The translations under genes were made by a program, and so were the position numbers. This document shows positions 34,526 through 42,634 of a DNA stretch of 64,000 bases, piece after piece. The stretch is from Lacticaseibacillus pabuli (lineage in GTDB: Bacteria > Bacillota > Bacilli > Lactobacillales > Lactobacillaceae): the NCBI RefSeq assembly GCF_028736235.1, contig NZ_CP117884.1, forward strand, positions 1,612,001 to 1,676,000, written 5' to 3'. How positions within the stretch are numbered: position 1 is the stretch's first letter; every line of letters begins with the position of its first letter. The notes below the pieces were generated by a model, which was not told the DNA's origin, searched no databases, and saw only the letters and a list, made by a program, of their open reading frames with translations.

Positions 34526-35735
34526 TATTTACACCTCCTTTCGTTGAATCATCGGCACCGGTATCTGTGGAACCAGTGCCTGAATCGCCAGCATCACCGC
34601 CAGCGGAACCGTAGTTCTTAGTAACGTAGTATTCTTGCATCTCTGACTTCCCCGTTGGGTCCATCCCCAACATGACACGGCCTTCATCACCGTTAACAAA
34701 GCCGCCAGCGCGCAACTTGTCCAATGGCTCAGCAAGGTTGGCAACATTAATCTTGTCCAACCCTGTAATGGATACGTGCTTGCCATGACGGTATTGCATT
34801 GGCGAAATGAACTTAGAATTAAGTTCACTTTCAATCTGCTTGTTCAGCGGTGTCAGACAGTAATCAATGAAGGTCTGTTGTGCTTGATCCACACTTGCTT
34901 GCTGTCCATGCAAAAGCACCGGAGGAATGCCAAGAATCAGCGCAACATCATCCATGAATCCGCTGCGGAGTTGCTGTAAGTTCTCAACTGGTGATTGCCC
35001 ACGGCTTTCTTGAGCTGGATTCTTTTCTTCATATTCCAAACCATCTGTGTTTGGGATAATCGCAATGGAACGTTCGTTGAATTGCTTGAAAGTATTGTCA
35101 ATCCAAGATTGCAACTTGGCTTGCTTCTCAACTGGAGTCACACCAGCCATAGCACCAACCTTTAGAACCGCACGAACTTGCTTATCACGCATCGCAACGT
35201 CATACATTCGGTCATAGAGCTTTGATGTATCGTCAAACAACTGACCGATATAGTGTTCGAGCCGATAATTTGAAGCTTTGAAATACAAAACATCGTCCAT
35301 GTCGAAGGTTCGGTTGTACGTGTAGCTCCCAACCGTCACACCACTGAACGTTTTGGCATTCAGCGCAGTATCATCAGCCATAAAGTTGTCTGCTACAAAC
35401 AAATCGTCTTCATCGGACTGAATCACTAACGCTTCACCGTTGTAAAACAGGTGATAAATTAACTCGTTCCAGAATTGGCCGGCTGATTGGTTTGGGTTTG
35501 GCCTTACATTGAGCTTGTAGTACAAAGTGCTCTTCTTATCCGACTTACTCTTGTCATCCAGCACCCGAAACTCGTTTTGACTGAACGCCCGCGCAATAAA
35601 GTTGAGGTTGGTATCAATCGCAAGTCGTTTCAAATAGATGTGCTGTGCATTCATCTCAAACATGTCTGAATCAAACACAAAACTGGTATCTTTTCGCCGC
35701 GTAACAATGTCCCATAAGCTACTAAATACACTCAA
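34506..35735 (-). CDS. Portal protein, HK97 type
   Basis: 409 residues. AHQ-type portal text is clear: TLYYKLNVRPNPNQSAGQFW near residue 70, then LYDRMYDVAMRDKQVRAVLK and FMDDVALILGIPPVLLHGQQ near 258, as in HK97 gp3-like portals. Twelve copies form the DNA entry vertex. The C-terminus (from 385) is Asp/Gly/Ser-rich. It precedes the protease gene with overlap, and AGGAGG precedes the start. Confidence 0.95.
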   Translation of the reverse strand: MSVFSSLWDIVTRRKDTSFVFDSDMFEMNAQHIYLKRLAIDTNLNFIARAFSQNEFRVLDDKSKSDKKSTLYYKLNVRPNPNQSAGQFWNELIYHLFYNGEALVIQSDEDDLFVADNFMADDTALNAKTFSGVTVGSYTYNRTFDMDDVLYFKASNYRLEHYIGQLFDDTSKLYDRMYDVAMRDKQVRAVLKVGAMAGVTPVEKQAKLQSWIDNTFKQFNERSIAIIPNTDGLEYEEKNPAQESRGQSPVENLQQLRSGFMDDVALILGIPPVLLHGQQASVDQAQQTFIDYCLTPLNKQIESELNSKFISPMQYRHGKHVSITGLDKINVANLAEPLDKLRAGGFVNGDEGRVMLGMDPTGKSEMQEYYVTKNYGSAGGDAGDSGTGSTDTGADDSTKGGVNNDEDSD

Positions 35736-35763
35736 TAAATCTCACCTCCTTTCCGGGCACTCG

Positions 35764-37446
35764 TTAGAACTTCAAGCCCGCAAACATATCAAGGTCACCT
35801 ACAACATCAACATCACTAATTGATTCAAGGTCGTAGAGTGTGTACTCAAATGCCTGGAAACCATCAGTCTTGCGGCGGATTGGCTCTTTCTTCTCGTAGT
35901 GTTTGTTGCCAAGCGAATCTATCTTCACTAGAACGTTGTTGGTGTTCCAACGTAGCAGCGGATTATCGCCCCAAACAAAACGGCCCTTTGGGAAACCATC
36001 GTCGATGATGGTAGCCAAAAGACCGTCTACTGAACGTGGATTACGAATGACGTTGACCGTATAGCCAACGTTCTCAAACATCTGACGCATGACTTGCGCA
36101 CGGTAGTTATCCATAACCACGGTTGAAATATTAAATTGTGCTTGCATTTCATTGATCCAGTTAAGTGGTAGTTCTGGTGCAAGGGTTGTTTCATGCACGA
36201 TTGTAATCAGCCCCGTATCTTGCCACTTAGCAATCGGAACCTGTATCCGTGCGTTTGGCCTTGCTGCATTGTCCTCATGGTGTGAGTAGCCGTAATACTT
36301 ATCAACGAACCACTTTGTAGCCCACTGATGGGTAATCGTCACTAGCTTCTCACCATACTTGGCCGTTACAGCGGCAGCGATAAAGTCACGCGTTGATGCA
36401 AAGTCAACGGCGGCCACCGCTTGCCGTCCCGCAATGTCCTTGGGGATTGGCTGATTAGTACGTTTGATTTCATCGTAAGGCGCAACACTTGATTCCATAG
36501 ACTCACTTGGAAAGTCCATGCGCTTAGTCATAAATTCTTCGAGGTCGCTAGGATTTTCTTCAAGGTCACGGAATTGCCGGGTGATTTCACGCAACAGACC
36601 TTTAGCGTAAGTGCTGCGAGGCTTACTCAACATTGGGTTAGCCTTTTCCCACTTGGTCGGGTCCGTGTATTCATCGCGGTCATCAATCTTGCAAATCCAA
36701 GGGAATATCACGTCCGGGTCAGCTTTACCAGCCAGTACCTTACGCGCCTTCTTCTTAAGGCCGTCAATAAATCCTTCACGGACATATCCGTCAGTACCTA
36801 TATAGAAGACACGTGGATCAGCAGTTTTCCCAAGTCCAGAAATATGAACCTTGGTGTTGCTGTTGTCAGCGTATTGATGGATTTCGTCAAAGATTACGAA
36901 CCCATCACGCAAACCATCCTTGGTGTTCCCATTAGAGGTACGGTAGGTTAACTCAGATTGCGTCTTACGTGAACGAATCAGGGAGTTAGTAGCATAGAAG
37001 GCACGTTGCAGTGTCTCACTACCCTCAATCGCTTGCTTGATTTCAATGACAGACGTTTTAGCCTGGTCTTCACTGTTGGCAATGATTGAACCGTTGTACT
37101 TGGGAATCCCATGCAGCTCACTAATCAGATAATTGCTCAATCCTGAAATGAGCCCGTTCTTACCAGCACCACGGCCCATCATCCAAAGAAAGTCACGGTA
37201 ATAGGCGGTGTCATCTTCTTTGCGGTACAGGAAAACGAACGCCAACAGGAACTTTTGAAATGGCTGTAAAGGGAAGTACCACTTATCGATAAACTTCACA
37301 CAGTCTACAATCTGAGTGTCGTTAAAGTAGAGTTCAGGGTTGCTAAGTATGTTCTTTTTAAGGTAGTTTATGAGGTCGATTCGTTCCTGGTTGAACTGCA
37401 CTTTTCCGTTATTGAACAGGTCAATATACTCATCTACATATCTCAT
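35764..37446 (-). CDS. terL: Terminase large subunit
   Basis: 560 residues. A variant Walker A, FLWMMGRGAGKNGLISGLS, lies near residue 88, Walker B is DGFVIFDEIHQ near 183, and the nuclease part has AVAAVDFASTRDFIAAAVTA and VVMDNYRAQV. It is the packaging ATPase and headful or cos nuclease. The P27-type small subunit gene overlaps its start by four bases, a pairing typical of cos phages with 3' overhangs. Confidence 0.96.
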   Translation of the reverse strand: MRYVDEYIDLFNNGKVQFNQERIDLINYLKKNILSNPELYFNDTQIVDCVKFIDKWYFPLQPFQKFLLAFVFLYRKEDDTAYYRDFLWMMGRGAGKNGLISGLSNYLISELHGIPKYNGSIIANSEDQAKTSVIEIKQAIEGSETLQRAFYATNSLIRSRKTQSELTYRTSNGNTKDGLRDGFVIFDEIHQYADNSNTKVHISGLGKTADPRVFYIGTDGYVREGFIDGLKKKARKVLAGKADPDVIFPWICKIDDRDEYTDPTKWEKANPMLSKPRSTYAKGLLREITRQFRDLEENPSDLEEFMTKRMDFPSESMESSVAPYDEIKRTNQPIPKDIAGRQAVAAVDFASTRDFIAAAVTAKYGEKLVTITHQWATKWFVDKYYGYSHHEDNAARPNARIQVPIAKWQDTGLITIVHETTLAPELPLNWINEMQAQFNISTVVMDNYRAQVMRQMFENVGYTVNVIRNPRSVDGLLATIIDDGFPKGRFVWGDNPLLRWNTNNVLVKIDSLGNKHYEKKEPIRRKTDGFQAFEYTLYDLESISDVDVVGDLDMFAGLKF

Positions 37447-37760
37447 AGCAAATCATCCTTGCTGTACCCTTTGGACTTTACTTCTTCAACCTTGGGGGCA
37501 ACTGGAACAGCATTGAGTCCCATATCCTTACCAAGACTGATAAGACTAGTGTTCAGACGGTTAACTTCGTTGACAGCGGGGTTAGCCTTTTTATATTGCT
37601 GAGCACCGTTGTGAACCACAATCATTGGCTCATCAGCAGCTTCTTTAGCCAACTTTTGGATCAACGTAACCATTGATAGATAGCGGTTTACCTTCTCTAA
37701 GTCCACGGCAGAATCAGGATTAATCTGTGATAGCAGCTCGCTTTCCATGTCTTTTTGCAT
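37443..37760 (-). CDS. terS: Terminase small subunit, P27 family
   Basis: 105 residues (DLEKVNRYLSMVTLIQKLAK, then NPAVNEVNRLNTSLISLGKD). The NPAxxExNRLxxxLxxLxxxLGL pattern is diagnostic for P27-type small terminases. GGGGGTGA lies six bases before the ATG. It should recognise the packaging site, probably in the gene-free stretch just upstream. Confidence 0.9.
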   Translation of the reverse strand: MQKDMESELLSQINPDSAVDLEKVNRYLSMVTLIQKLAKEAADEPMIVVHNGAQQYKKANPAVNEVNRLNTSLISLGKDMGLNAVPVAPKVEEVKSKGYSKDDLL

Positions 37761-37842
37761 TTAAATCACCCCCTCTCGTGAGTTCGTTTAATTTTCATCT
37801 TTTTTTCGGAAGTGCAGAGCCATCCACCGGTTCCCAAAATGA

Positions 37843-37871
37843 TAAAATAACTCGAATTATTTTACCGGGGG
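37843..37871. other. Inverted repeat and G-run upstream of terS, cos-region candidate
   Basis: TAAAATAA (37843-37850) and TTATTTTA (37857-37864) are perfect inverted copies, followed at once by CCGGGGGGGC. The stretch 37761-38064 holds no gene. Cos or TerS-binding sites often lie here in P27-type phages, but no direct proof is visible. Confidence 0.35.
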
Positions 37872-37940
37872 GGCATAAAGATTCATTCTAAAATGTATAA
37901 TATGTATCATTCCAGCCGAAAATATATTATTTACCAGCAT

Positions 37941-37974
37941 AAAAATAGCGCTCCGGATTGGGTTCCAGAACGCT
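37941..37974 (-). terminator. Terminator isolating the XRE gene from the terminase operon
   Basis: Minus strand AGCGTTCTGGA-ACCCAA-TCCGGAGCGCT, an 11-bp stem with two G-T pairs, followed by ATTTTTAT. It stops transcripts from 38397 before they reach terS. Confidence 0.75.
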
Positions 37975-38064
37975 TTTAAAACGTGTTTCTACCATTAAAT
38001 ACATTTAACAGTGATGTTAATGAGTGTTTGCATCACTGATTAATTGTCTTGGGTCATGCACTGC

Positions 38065-38397
38065 CTACCTATCAAGCAAGCGACTCAGTGCCACGCGGTC
38101 TATGTCGTCAAGCTCACGCCTTCCATAATACAACGGGGCATTATCAAGCAGCGCCGCTTTTAAATCCAATCCGTTGAATGTTTGGGGTGCCTCATGATCT
38201 TGGCTGGTATCCACATTCGTAAGCTCACTTGATTCAACACCAAGCACGGCGGCCACGGCGTCAACGCTAGACGCGTTAGGCTCGCTCTTGTCCCATCTAT
38301 ATATAGCGGCCGGTGATACATGCGCCCGCTTGCCTACCTCTTTAATAGATAACCCCCGCAACTTAGCAAATCTTTTTGTGTTATTTAAAACATTCAT
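38065..38397 (-). CDS. XRE-family regulator of the inverted module
   Basis: 110 residues from the ATG at 38397, which has AGGAGG ten bases upstream; an earlier in-frame start lacks a site. The HTH is clear: LRGLSIKEVGKRAHVSPAAI YRWDKSEPNAS, then AVAAVLGVESSELTNV. The C-terminus (residues 70-110) is not a known domain. It is divergent from the plus-strand operon at 38600 and closed by its own terminator. The simplest reading is a repressor of that operon acting on the inverted repeats at 38423-38440 and 38499-38522. Confidence 0.85.
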   Translation of the reverse strand: MNVLNNTKRFAKLRGLSIKEVGKRAHVSPAAIYRWDKSEPNASSVDAVAAVLGVESSELTNVDTSQDHEAPQTFNGLDLKAALLDNAPLYYGRRELDDIDRVALSRLLDR

Positions 38398-38422
38398 TCC
38401 GTTGTGCCTCCTGATGTTTAAC

Positions 38423-38440
38423 AACTAACGTAAATTAGTT
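38423..38440. promoter_or_regulatory. Operator-like inverted repeat AACTAA-N6-TTAGTT
   Basis: Perfect 6+6 inverted repeat between the divergent XRE gene and the plus-strand module, 33 bases before the module's -35 box. Confidence 0.6.
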
Positions 38441-38472
38441 ATGTAATTAAACTAGAATAGTAGAATATTTCC

Positions 38473-38500
38473 TTGCATTGATTCTATCGCGTGCTATACT
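38473..38500 (+). promoter_or_regulatory. Promoter of the plus-strand module
   Basis: TTGCAT (38473-38478), 16-bp spacer, TATACT (38495-38500), about 100 bases before the first gene. Confidence 0.7.
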
Positions 38501-38548
38501 TGTCCTTGTTGAGAGGGACAAGGCATTAAGCCAAGTCCTTAACTCAAC
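38499..38548 (+). promoter_or_regulatory. Inverted repeat over the start site and structured leader
   Basis: CTTGTCC (38499-38505) and GGACAAG (38516-38522) flank the expected transcription start. In the transcript, GTTGAG-A-GGGAC (38508-38519) can pair with GTCC-TTAA-CTCAAC (38535-38548), forming a hairpin at the extreme 5' end. The first repeat may be an operator, the second an RNA-stability or attenuation element. Confidence 0.5.
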
Positions 38549-38599
38549 TAAATAAAGTCTACTACGTAACTACTTGATACACAATACAGGAGGAACATC

Positions 38600-38908
38600 A
38601 TGAACAAACAAGCATTAGCACAACTCAAGGAAGAACTATTGAACGACGTGGACTACCAGGAACAGAACGACATCTCAATTATGGAAACAGAGGCGTTTGC
38701 TGATAGCCTTATTAACCCTGATGCAGACAACGCAAGCAACGCCGCCGCCATCGCGCAATGGGTTAACGGTAGCAGTCTTACATTCAACTGTGATTACATT
38801 CGCGCCGGTATCTACTATTGGGATGCTCACGAATCAGACGAATTAGAGGACCTCATTACTGATGAAGAAGCAACCGACTACGCCGCATACCTCAAGGAAA
38901 ACAACTAG
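38600..38908 (+). CDS. Module gene 1: acidic 102-aa protein
   Basis: 102 residues, AGGAGG seven bases before the ATG. It is very acidic (for example NDVDYQEQNDISIMETEAFA and HESDELEDLITDEEATDYAA) with few basic residues. The pattern of charge and size is like that of DNA-mimic inhibitors, and segments such as IAQWVNGSSLTFNCDYIRAG suggest a compact fold. No family recognised. First gene after the module promoter. Anti-restriction or another inhibitor role is possible but unproven. Confidence 0.6.
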   Translation: MNKQALAQLKEELLNDVDYQEQNDISIMETEAFADSLINPDADNASNAAAIAQWVNGSSLTFNCDYIRAGIYYWDAHESDELEDLITDEEATDYAAYLKENN

Positions 38909-38931
38909 GACATTATAGGAGATTAGCCATC

Positions 38932-39345
38932 ATGAAAAACTTTAAAGAATCAGCACTTACAATTATCGCAACCGTAACCATGTTTCTTGGATTTAACGCC
39001 GCCCTGATCTTTGGTGGATACGCCACACCTGACGCGGCAACGCAAGCGCCACAACCAGCCATCACAACCCATACAGAACAGATGCATGACGGGCCATTAA
39101 CCTTTGTTGACGACGTGCACGCCGGTCACACAACTATCACTGTAAACTACTACCGCGCCGCCGGTCACACCTGGAGCCGTATCAAGGGCGGTTATAACCG
39201 TGAAGCATTTGAGAGCGGTATGGGGTACGGTCTGTACCCTGATAAAGGTCAGGAGCACGGTAAAGTTCTTGCAGTTTGGTACGTATACAATGCCAAGGGT
39301 TCAGAGATTGCCCGCGGTTCTAAGACATTCCACTTTGGACACTAG
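38932..39345 (+). CDS. Module gene 2: membrane-anchored or secreted 137-aa protein
   Basis: 137 residues. One N-terminal span (SALTIIATVTMFLGFNAALI), a Thr/Pro linker and an outer domain of about 85 residues with aromatic beta text (TITVNYYRAAGHTWSRIKGG, KVLAVWYVYNAKGSEIARGS). The ATG follows AGGAG. An envelope-exposed product made from a lysogenic promoter would fit superinfection exclusion or surface change, which is inference only. Confidence 0.6.
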   Translation: MKNFKESALTIIATVTMFLGFNAALIFGGYATPDAATQAPQPAITTHTEQMHDGPLTFVDDVHAGHTTITVNYYRAAGHTWSRIKGGYNREAFESGMGYGLYPDKGQEHGKVLAVWYVYNAKGSEIARGSKTFHFGH

Positions 39346-39357
39346 GAGGCGGCAACA

Positions 39358-39567
39358 ATGATTAAACTAACACCTGAGATTTTATACGCGGCATGGCTGC
39401 CCGGCCCCGTTGTGAACGAGATGGTTCGCATACTTGAAAACACGGTGCCCGTGTATATCCATAAAAACAGCCCGGTATGCTATGAAACCCGCCATTTATA
39501 CGACGCCGCATATAGCAGTGTGGACTGCCTGCAACCATATAACCCCGCCGCAATCGAAACCCTGTAA
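39358..39567 (+). CDS. Module gene 3: 69-aa hypothetical
   Basis: 69 residues, starting MIKLTPEILYAAWLPGPVVN, with AGGAGG upstream. It contains two Cys and several Tyr. No known domain. It lies 12 bases after gene 2 and ends 23 bases before gene 4, within the same unit. Confidence 0.55.
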   Translation: MIKLTPEILYAAWLPGPVVNEMVRILENTVPVYIHKNSPVCYETRHLYDAAYSSVDCLQPYNPAAIETL

Positions 39568-39590
39568 CCAGTTATGAAAGGACAAATATC

Positions 39591-39899
39591 ATGAAGCGCT
39601 ATGCATACGACCTAGACAAATTAACAGCCGATTATCAACCAATTAATACCGTTGAATTATCACCAAAATACGAAAGTCAAAAATCATTTTATGGTAAAGC
39701 ATATGTGACAACTTTCAAAAATGGATTGGTGCAATTGGTCAGCTATACAACCATTGTTGGATACGTCACGCCCGCCGGCAAACTCCTATTAAACGGTCTT
39801 TACTCAGCAACCACAGAAAGACATATTCATGATTTCGCTTTACAGTTTTCAACTGATTATCACGGCGGCCCATTGTCTCTGTATGTCATGGGTAAATAA
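39591..39899 (+). CDS. Module gene 4: 102-aa protein with SYTT...TTERHI signature
   Basis: 102 residues. YVTTFKNGLVQLVSYTTIVG followed by LYSATTERHIHDFALQF resembles a pattern seen in many short phage and plasmid proteins (Y-N/T-T-x-V ... Y-S-x-T-T-x-R-H-I-x-x-F) of unknown function. GAAAGGAC precedes the ATG. Of all genes in the module this is the best candidate for a recognisable family, and it hints at a plasmid or conjugative-element source. Confidence 0.65.
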   Translation: MKRYAYDLDKLTADYQPINTVELSPKYESQKSFYGKAYVTTFKNGLVQLVSYTTIVGYVTPAGKLLLNGLYSATTERHIHDFALQFSTDYHGGPLSLYVMGK

Positions 39900-39911
39900 A
39901 GGAGAAAGATC

Positions 39912-40172
39912 ATGACTAAAATTACAACCACAGCGCGCCGCATTGCGCGCGATAGCAACATGCAACCAAGCTCAATAACAATTTATTACGATAAAAGCGG
40001 ACATATGACCGGCTCTATCGAACGCGGTATGTGGTACCAAAAAGACGGCGGGCAAGTCTTTCCAAAGGACACCGTATACCAGCTTGACGGCCACAAAAAT
40101 AGCCCCTTAGGTCGCATGACCTACAAGGAAGCGCAAGCAATGATTGACGAAAAAAAAGGAGGACTAAACTAA
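39912..40172 (+). CDS. Module gene 5: basic 86-aa protein
   Basis: 86 residues. The N-terminus TKITTTARRIARDSNMQPSS is basic; the rest (YYDKSGHMTGSIERGMWYQK, MTYKEAQAMIDEKK) is likely alpha/beta. AAGGAGAA precedes the ATG. Its last codon overlaps the next ATG by one base. Confidence 0.55.
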   Translation: MTKITTTARRIARDSNMQPSSITIYYDKSGHMTGSIERGMWYQKDGGQVFPKDTVYQLDGHKNSPLGRMTYKEAQAMIDEKKGGLN

Positions 40173-40447
40173 TGATACTGACAAGTGAACACTTTACATC
40201 CAACGCGGGCCGTCTTAAGGCGCTTCATGCGATTACAGAGGAGTTTAACGAGCGTACCGGGCTTACTGCCACCCCGCGTGAAATGACTTACTACGCTAGA
40301 TTGTGGCGTGTACTCGATGGGCGTGAAATGATAATGCCGGCAAGTGTTGATACATTCAAGTTTTACGCTACTTGCACCCATTCATATGACTATTTTGTGT
40401 TAAAAACCGTTGACATTATACCAGCAGAAAACGAGGCCGCAAAATGA
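40172..40447 (+). CDS. Module gene 6: 91-aa hypothetical
   Basis: 91 residues (MILTSEHFTSNAGRLKALHA, FNERTGLTATPREMTYYARL). AAGGAGGAC precedes the ATG inside gene 5. It overlaps gene 7 by four bases (ATGA), a sign of coupled translation. No domain recognised. Confidence 0.55.
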   Translation: MILTSEHFTSNAGRLKALHAITEEFNERTGLTATPREMTYYARLWRVLDGREMIMPASVDTFKFYATCTHSYDYFVLKTVDIIPAENEAAK

Positions 40448-40689
40448 AAACACTTGAAAATGTATATTCTTTAATCACGTCGCGTCTGGATTATGATAAC
40501 GAAACTGATTTTTTTGGCGGTGATTGCGTAGGCTTGTACGCAATCGGCTACACTGCCGTTTCAATTTACGAGAGCGGCGACGCGATAACGGTCAGGATCT
40601 TAACGCCACTTGATGTTAAGACCTTTACCGGTGACCGTAGCAGCGACTTTACAGCCGCTTATGACATGATTGATGGATTAGAAGCATAG
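40444..40689 (+). CDS. Module gene 7: acidic 81-aa protein
   Basis: 81 residues, acidic (YDNETDFFGGDCVGLYAIGY, DRSSDFTAAYDMIDGLEA). It starts within gene 6 by ATGA overlap. No domain recognised. Confidence 0.55.
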   Translation: MKTLENVYSLITSRLDYDNETDFFGGDCVGLYAIGYTAVSIYESGDAITVRILTPLDVKTFTGDRSSDFTAAYDMIDGLEA

Positions 40690-40700
40690 GAGGCACTAAC

Positions 40701-40934
40701 ATGAAGCATTTTACTTTCACACTCAAAAAGACCCGCCACGAATCGGACACCCAATACATTGATAAGGTAGCAAACAATTTTTCACGGCGTGGCCTGGATT
40801 ACACCAAAGCCGAAAAAGTTGTCCGGGAAACAATGCGGCACAATGGATACAATGATAATAACGGCATTAGTACGTCTATTGATAGTTCGGGTTTCGGCAC
40901 GTTTACCATCACTTTCGACATTTACAGCGATTAA
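40701..40934 (+). CDS. Module gene 8: 77-aa hypothetical
   Basis: 77 residues (FTFTLKKTRHESDTQYIDKV, AEKVVRETMRHNGYNDNNGI). AGGAGGCAC precedes the ATG. The pattern of a short beta strand, a helix with a basic face, and a closing beta hairpin (GFGTFTITFDIYSD) is all that can be said. It is the last gene of the unit; GCCCCG-TATAG-CGGGGC at 40940-40956 may end transcription, although no T run follows. Confidence 0.55.
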   Translation: MKHFTFTLKKTRHESDTQYIDKVANNFSRRGLDYTKAEKVVRETMRHNGYNDNNGISTSIDSSGFGTFTITFDIYSD

Positions 40935-41848
40935 TCACGGCCCCGTATAGCGGGGCTATTGCTGTATACATAGCTTTACATACATCTCACCCAAGGCCAT
41001 CACAGGCCATATATAAGCCGTATACATCACAGGCCATATACATAGTGCCTCAATCCATCACACCCATACATAGCACCTTGACAACTTCATAGCCTCACCC
41101 ATCGCAATCAGCACGCGCAATCCTAGGAGCTATCACCGCCCCGGACTCACAAGCCTAGGACCGTACCACATCCCCGGGCGTCAAGCCTAGGGGTGGACTG
41201 GATACCATCAGCCACATGCACAGGACAAGTGCACCCATCGCCACGGCTCGTATAAGCCCCGTCACGGCGCTTTAACCATGGCTGGTATAATTGCACGCTA
41301 TCACTGTTAGCCGGCGTGTACGGTACTGTATCACAGCGTACCTGTATCAGTGCACCGGTGTTAGCCGTGCACCAAATACCACGGGACAAGTGACGGCAGT
41401 TGCAACCATCCAGACACGGGACAAAGGCACCCATCTTATACGCCTGTATGAAGCCCGTAGCGGCGTTCTAACCATCGCGGGTGTATCTATACTAGTCACC
41501 CGTTAAAGTCCCGTGACGGACATTCTATGTCCCTAGTTTACACGGCCACAGCTCTATGCATCCCCGGGCACGGTGCATCTTATGGCCTGATTACTGATAA
41601 CAGCCCGCCGGTCAGACCGTGTTATGCCTGAGTTTGCGGCGTTTGGATATTCGACTCATTCTGTGAATTTGCTTACTTACAAATAGGAAACGAGCAAAAC
41701 TCACCCTCGCCTTCCGTAGGAGAAAAAGTCTCGTATTTTTTGGGCCCTGTATATTTTAAAATTTTATTTTTTATTTTTTTGAAAATTTTTTAAAATTTAT
41801 TTTTTTAAATTATTTTCTTTGGATCAAAGTTTAATGCTCATATTTTTT
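40935..41848. repeat. Gene-free, repeat-rich block
   Basis: 914 bases without a credible gene. Diverged copies are visible: GGACAA(G/A)(T/G)GCACCCATC at 41223 and 41429, each followed about 20 bases on by AAGCCC(C)GT(C)A(C/G)CGGCG and then TAACCAT. ACAGGCCATATA recurs at 41002 and 41029. AAGCCTAGG recurs at 41152 and 41184. From 41740 to 41835 the block turns into almost pure A/T. Composition differs sharply from both sides. It may be a packaging region, a structured RNA, or decayed sequence. Confidence 0.6.
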
Positions 41849-42169
41849 CTAGTCATCATCGTTCAAGAATCTATTTAAAATGTCAGTCAACTTTTCGCCC
41901 GCTTCATCATTGGACTCATCATCAACTACATCATCTTCATCACCATCAACAGTTTGGCGAACCTGATTCAATTGTGACTCACGCTTCTTCTTACCATCCC
42001 AATAATCCAGGCCAAAGAAACCGGGCTTTACTTTGGAGGTGTTCGTTTCCCAATCAATTTTCAACGCAACCAATCCACCCGTTTCAAGTGAGTCAACACG
42101 CTTGCCATCTACATAAACCTCAGGAACCTCACTAATATCATCAAACTCAATCCGATACTTCTTGCTCAT
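41849..42169 (-). CDS. Acidic small protein after HNH gene
   Basis: 106 residues from the ATG at 42169 (MSKKYRIEFDDISEVPEVYV), preceded by AAAGGTGGG. The N-terminal half has short beta text (DGKRVDSLETGGLVALKIDW) and the C-terminus is strongly acidic (VDGDEDDVVDDESNDEAGEK). No family recognised. It starts two bases after the HNH stop and belongs to that unit. Confidence 0.65.
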   Translation of the reverse strand: MSKKYRIEFDDISEVPEVYVDGKRVDSLETGGLVALKIDWETNTSKVKPGFFGLDYWDGKKKRESQLNQVRQTVDGDEDDVVDDESNDEAGEKLTDILNRFLNDDD

Positions 42170-42171
42170 AC

Positions 42172-42501
42172 CTAATCCCACCTTTCATCCGTGGCCCACT
42201 TGTTCTTCTTAGCGGGTCTGTTTCTTGGTGCCCAATTGAATCTGTGGTGCCGCTTGTTGTGACAATCCTTACACAGTGTTCTCAGGTTGTTAGGATCCAA
42301 TGCGAGTTCCGGGAATTGCTCAAGTGGTTTAATATGGTCAACCTCAAGAATTGCATTATTAATGTTGGTCACTCGCCCCGCTGCTTTACACCACTGACAC
42401 TCGTAGTTATCACGTATCAAGATTGCCTCACGCATGTGTACCCACTCAAGTGAGTTGTAGAAGGCAGCGCGTGAAGCGTGTGTGCTTGTATCTACCTTCA
42501 T
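42172..42501 (-). CDS. HNH endonuclease
   Basis: 109 residues. RDNYECQWCKAAG, then AILEVDHIKPLEQFPELALD and NNLRTLCKDCHNKRH give the Cys4 zinc site and the HNH core. HNH enzymes of this size are usually encoded next to terminase genes in cos phages and are needed for DNA packaging. Here the inverted module separates it from terS by 4.4 kb. Confidence 0.92.
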   Translation of the reverse strand: MKVDTSTHASRAAFYNSLEWVHMREAILIRDNYECQWCKAAGRVTNINNAILEVDHIKPLEQFPELALDPNNLRTLCKDCHNKRHHRFNWAPRNRPAKKNKWATDERWD

Positions 42502-42634
42502 ACATATCGCCTCGTTATTTATTTAGTAAATAAGCACCGGTACATAGGCAAAAAGCATTCCTTCAAATAGAAAATGTTATGAAAAAAGCATGCTTGGTAT
42601 TTCTAATGTGTACTATAAGTTTTATGAGGGGGGG

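Noticed and set aside
41147..41434. 95-codon Cys-rich minus-strand frame in the repeat block
   Set aside because: No ribosome site, and the Cys pattern only mirrors the DNA repeats.
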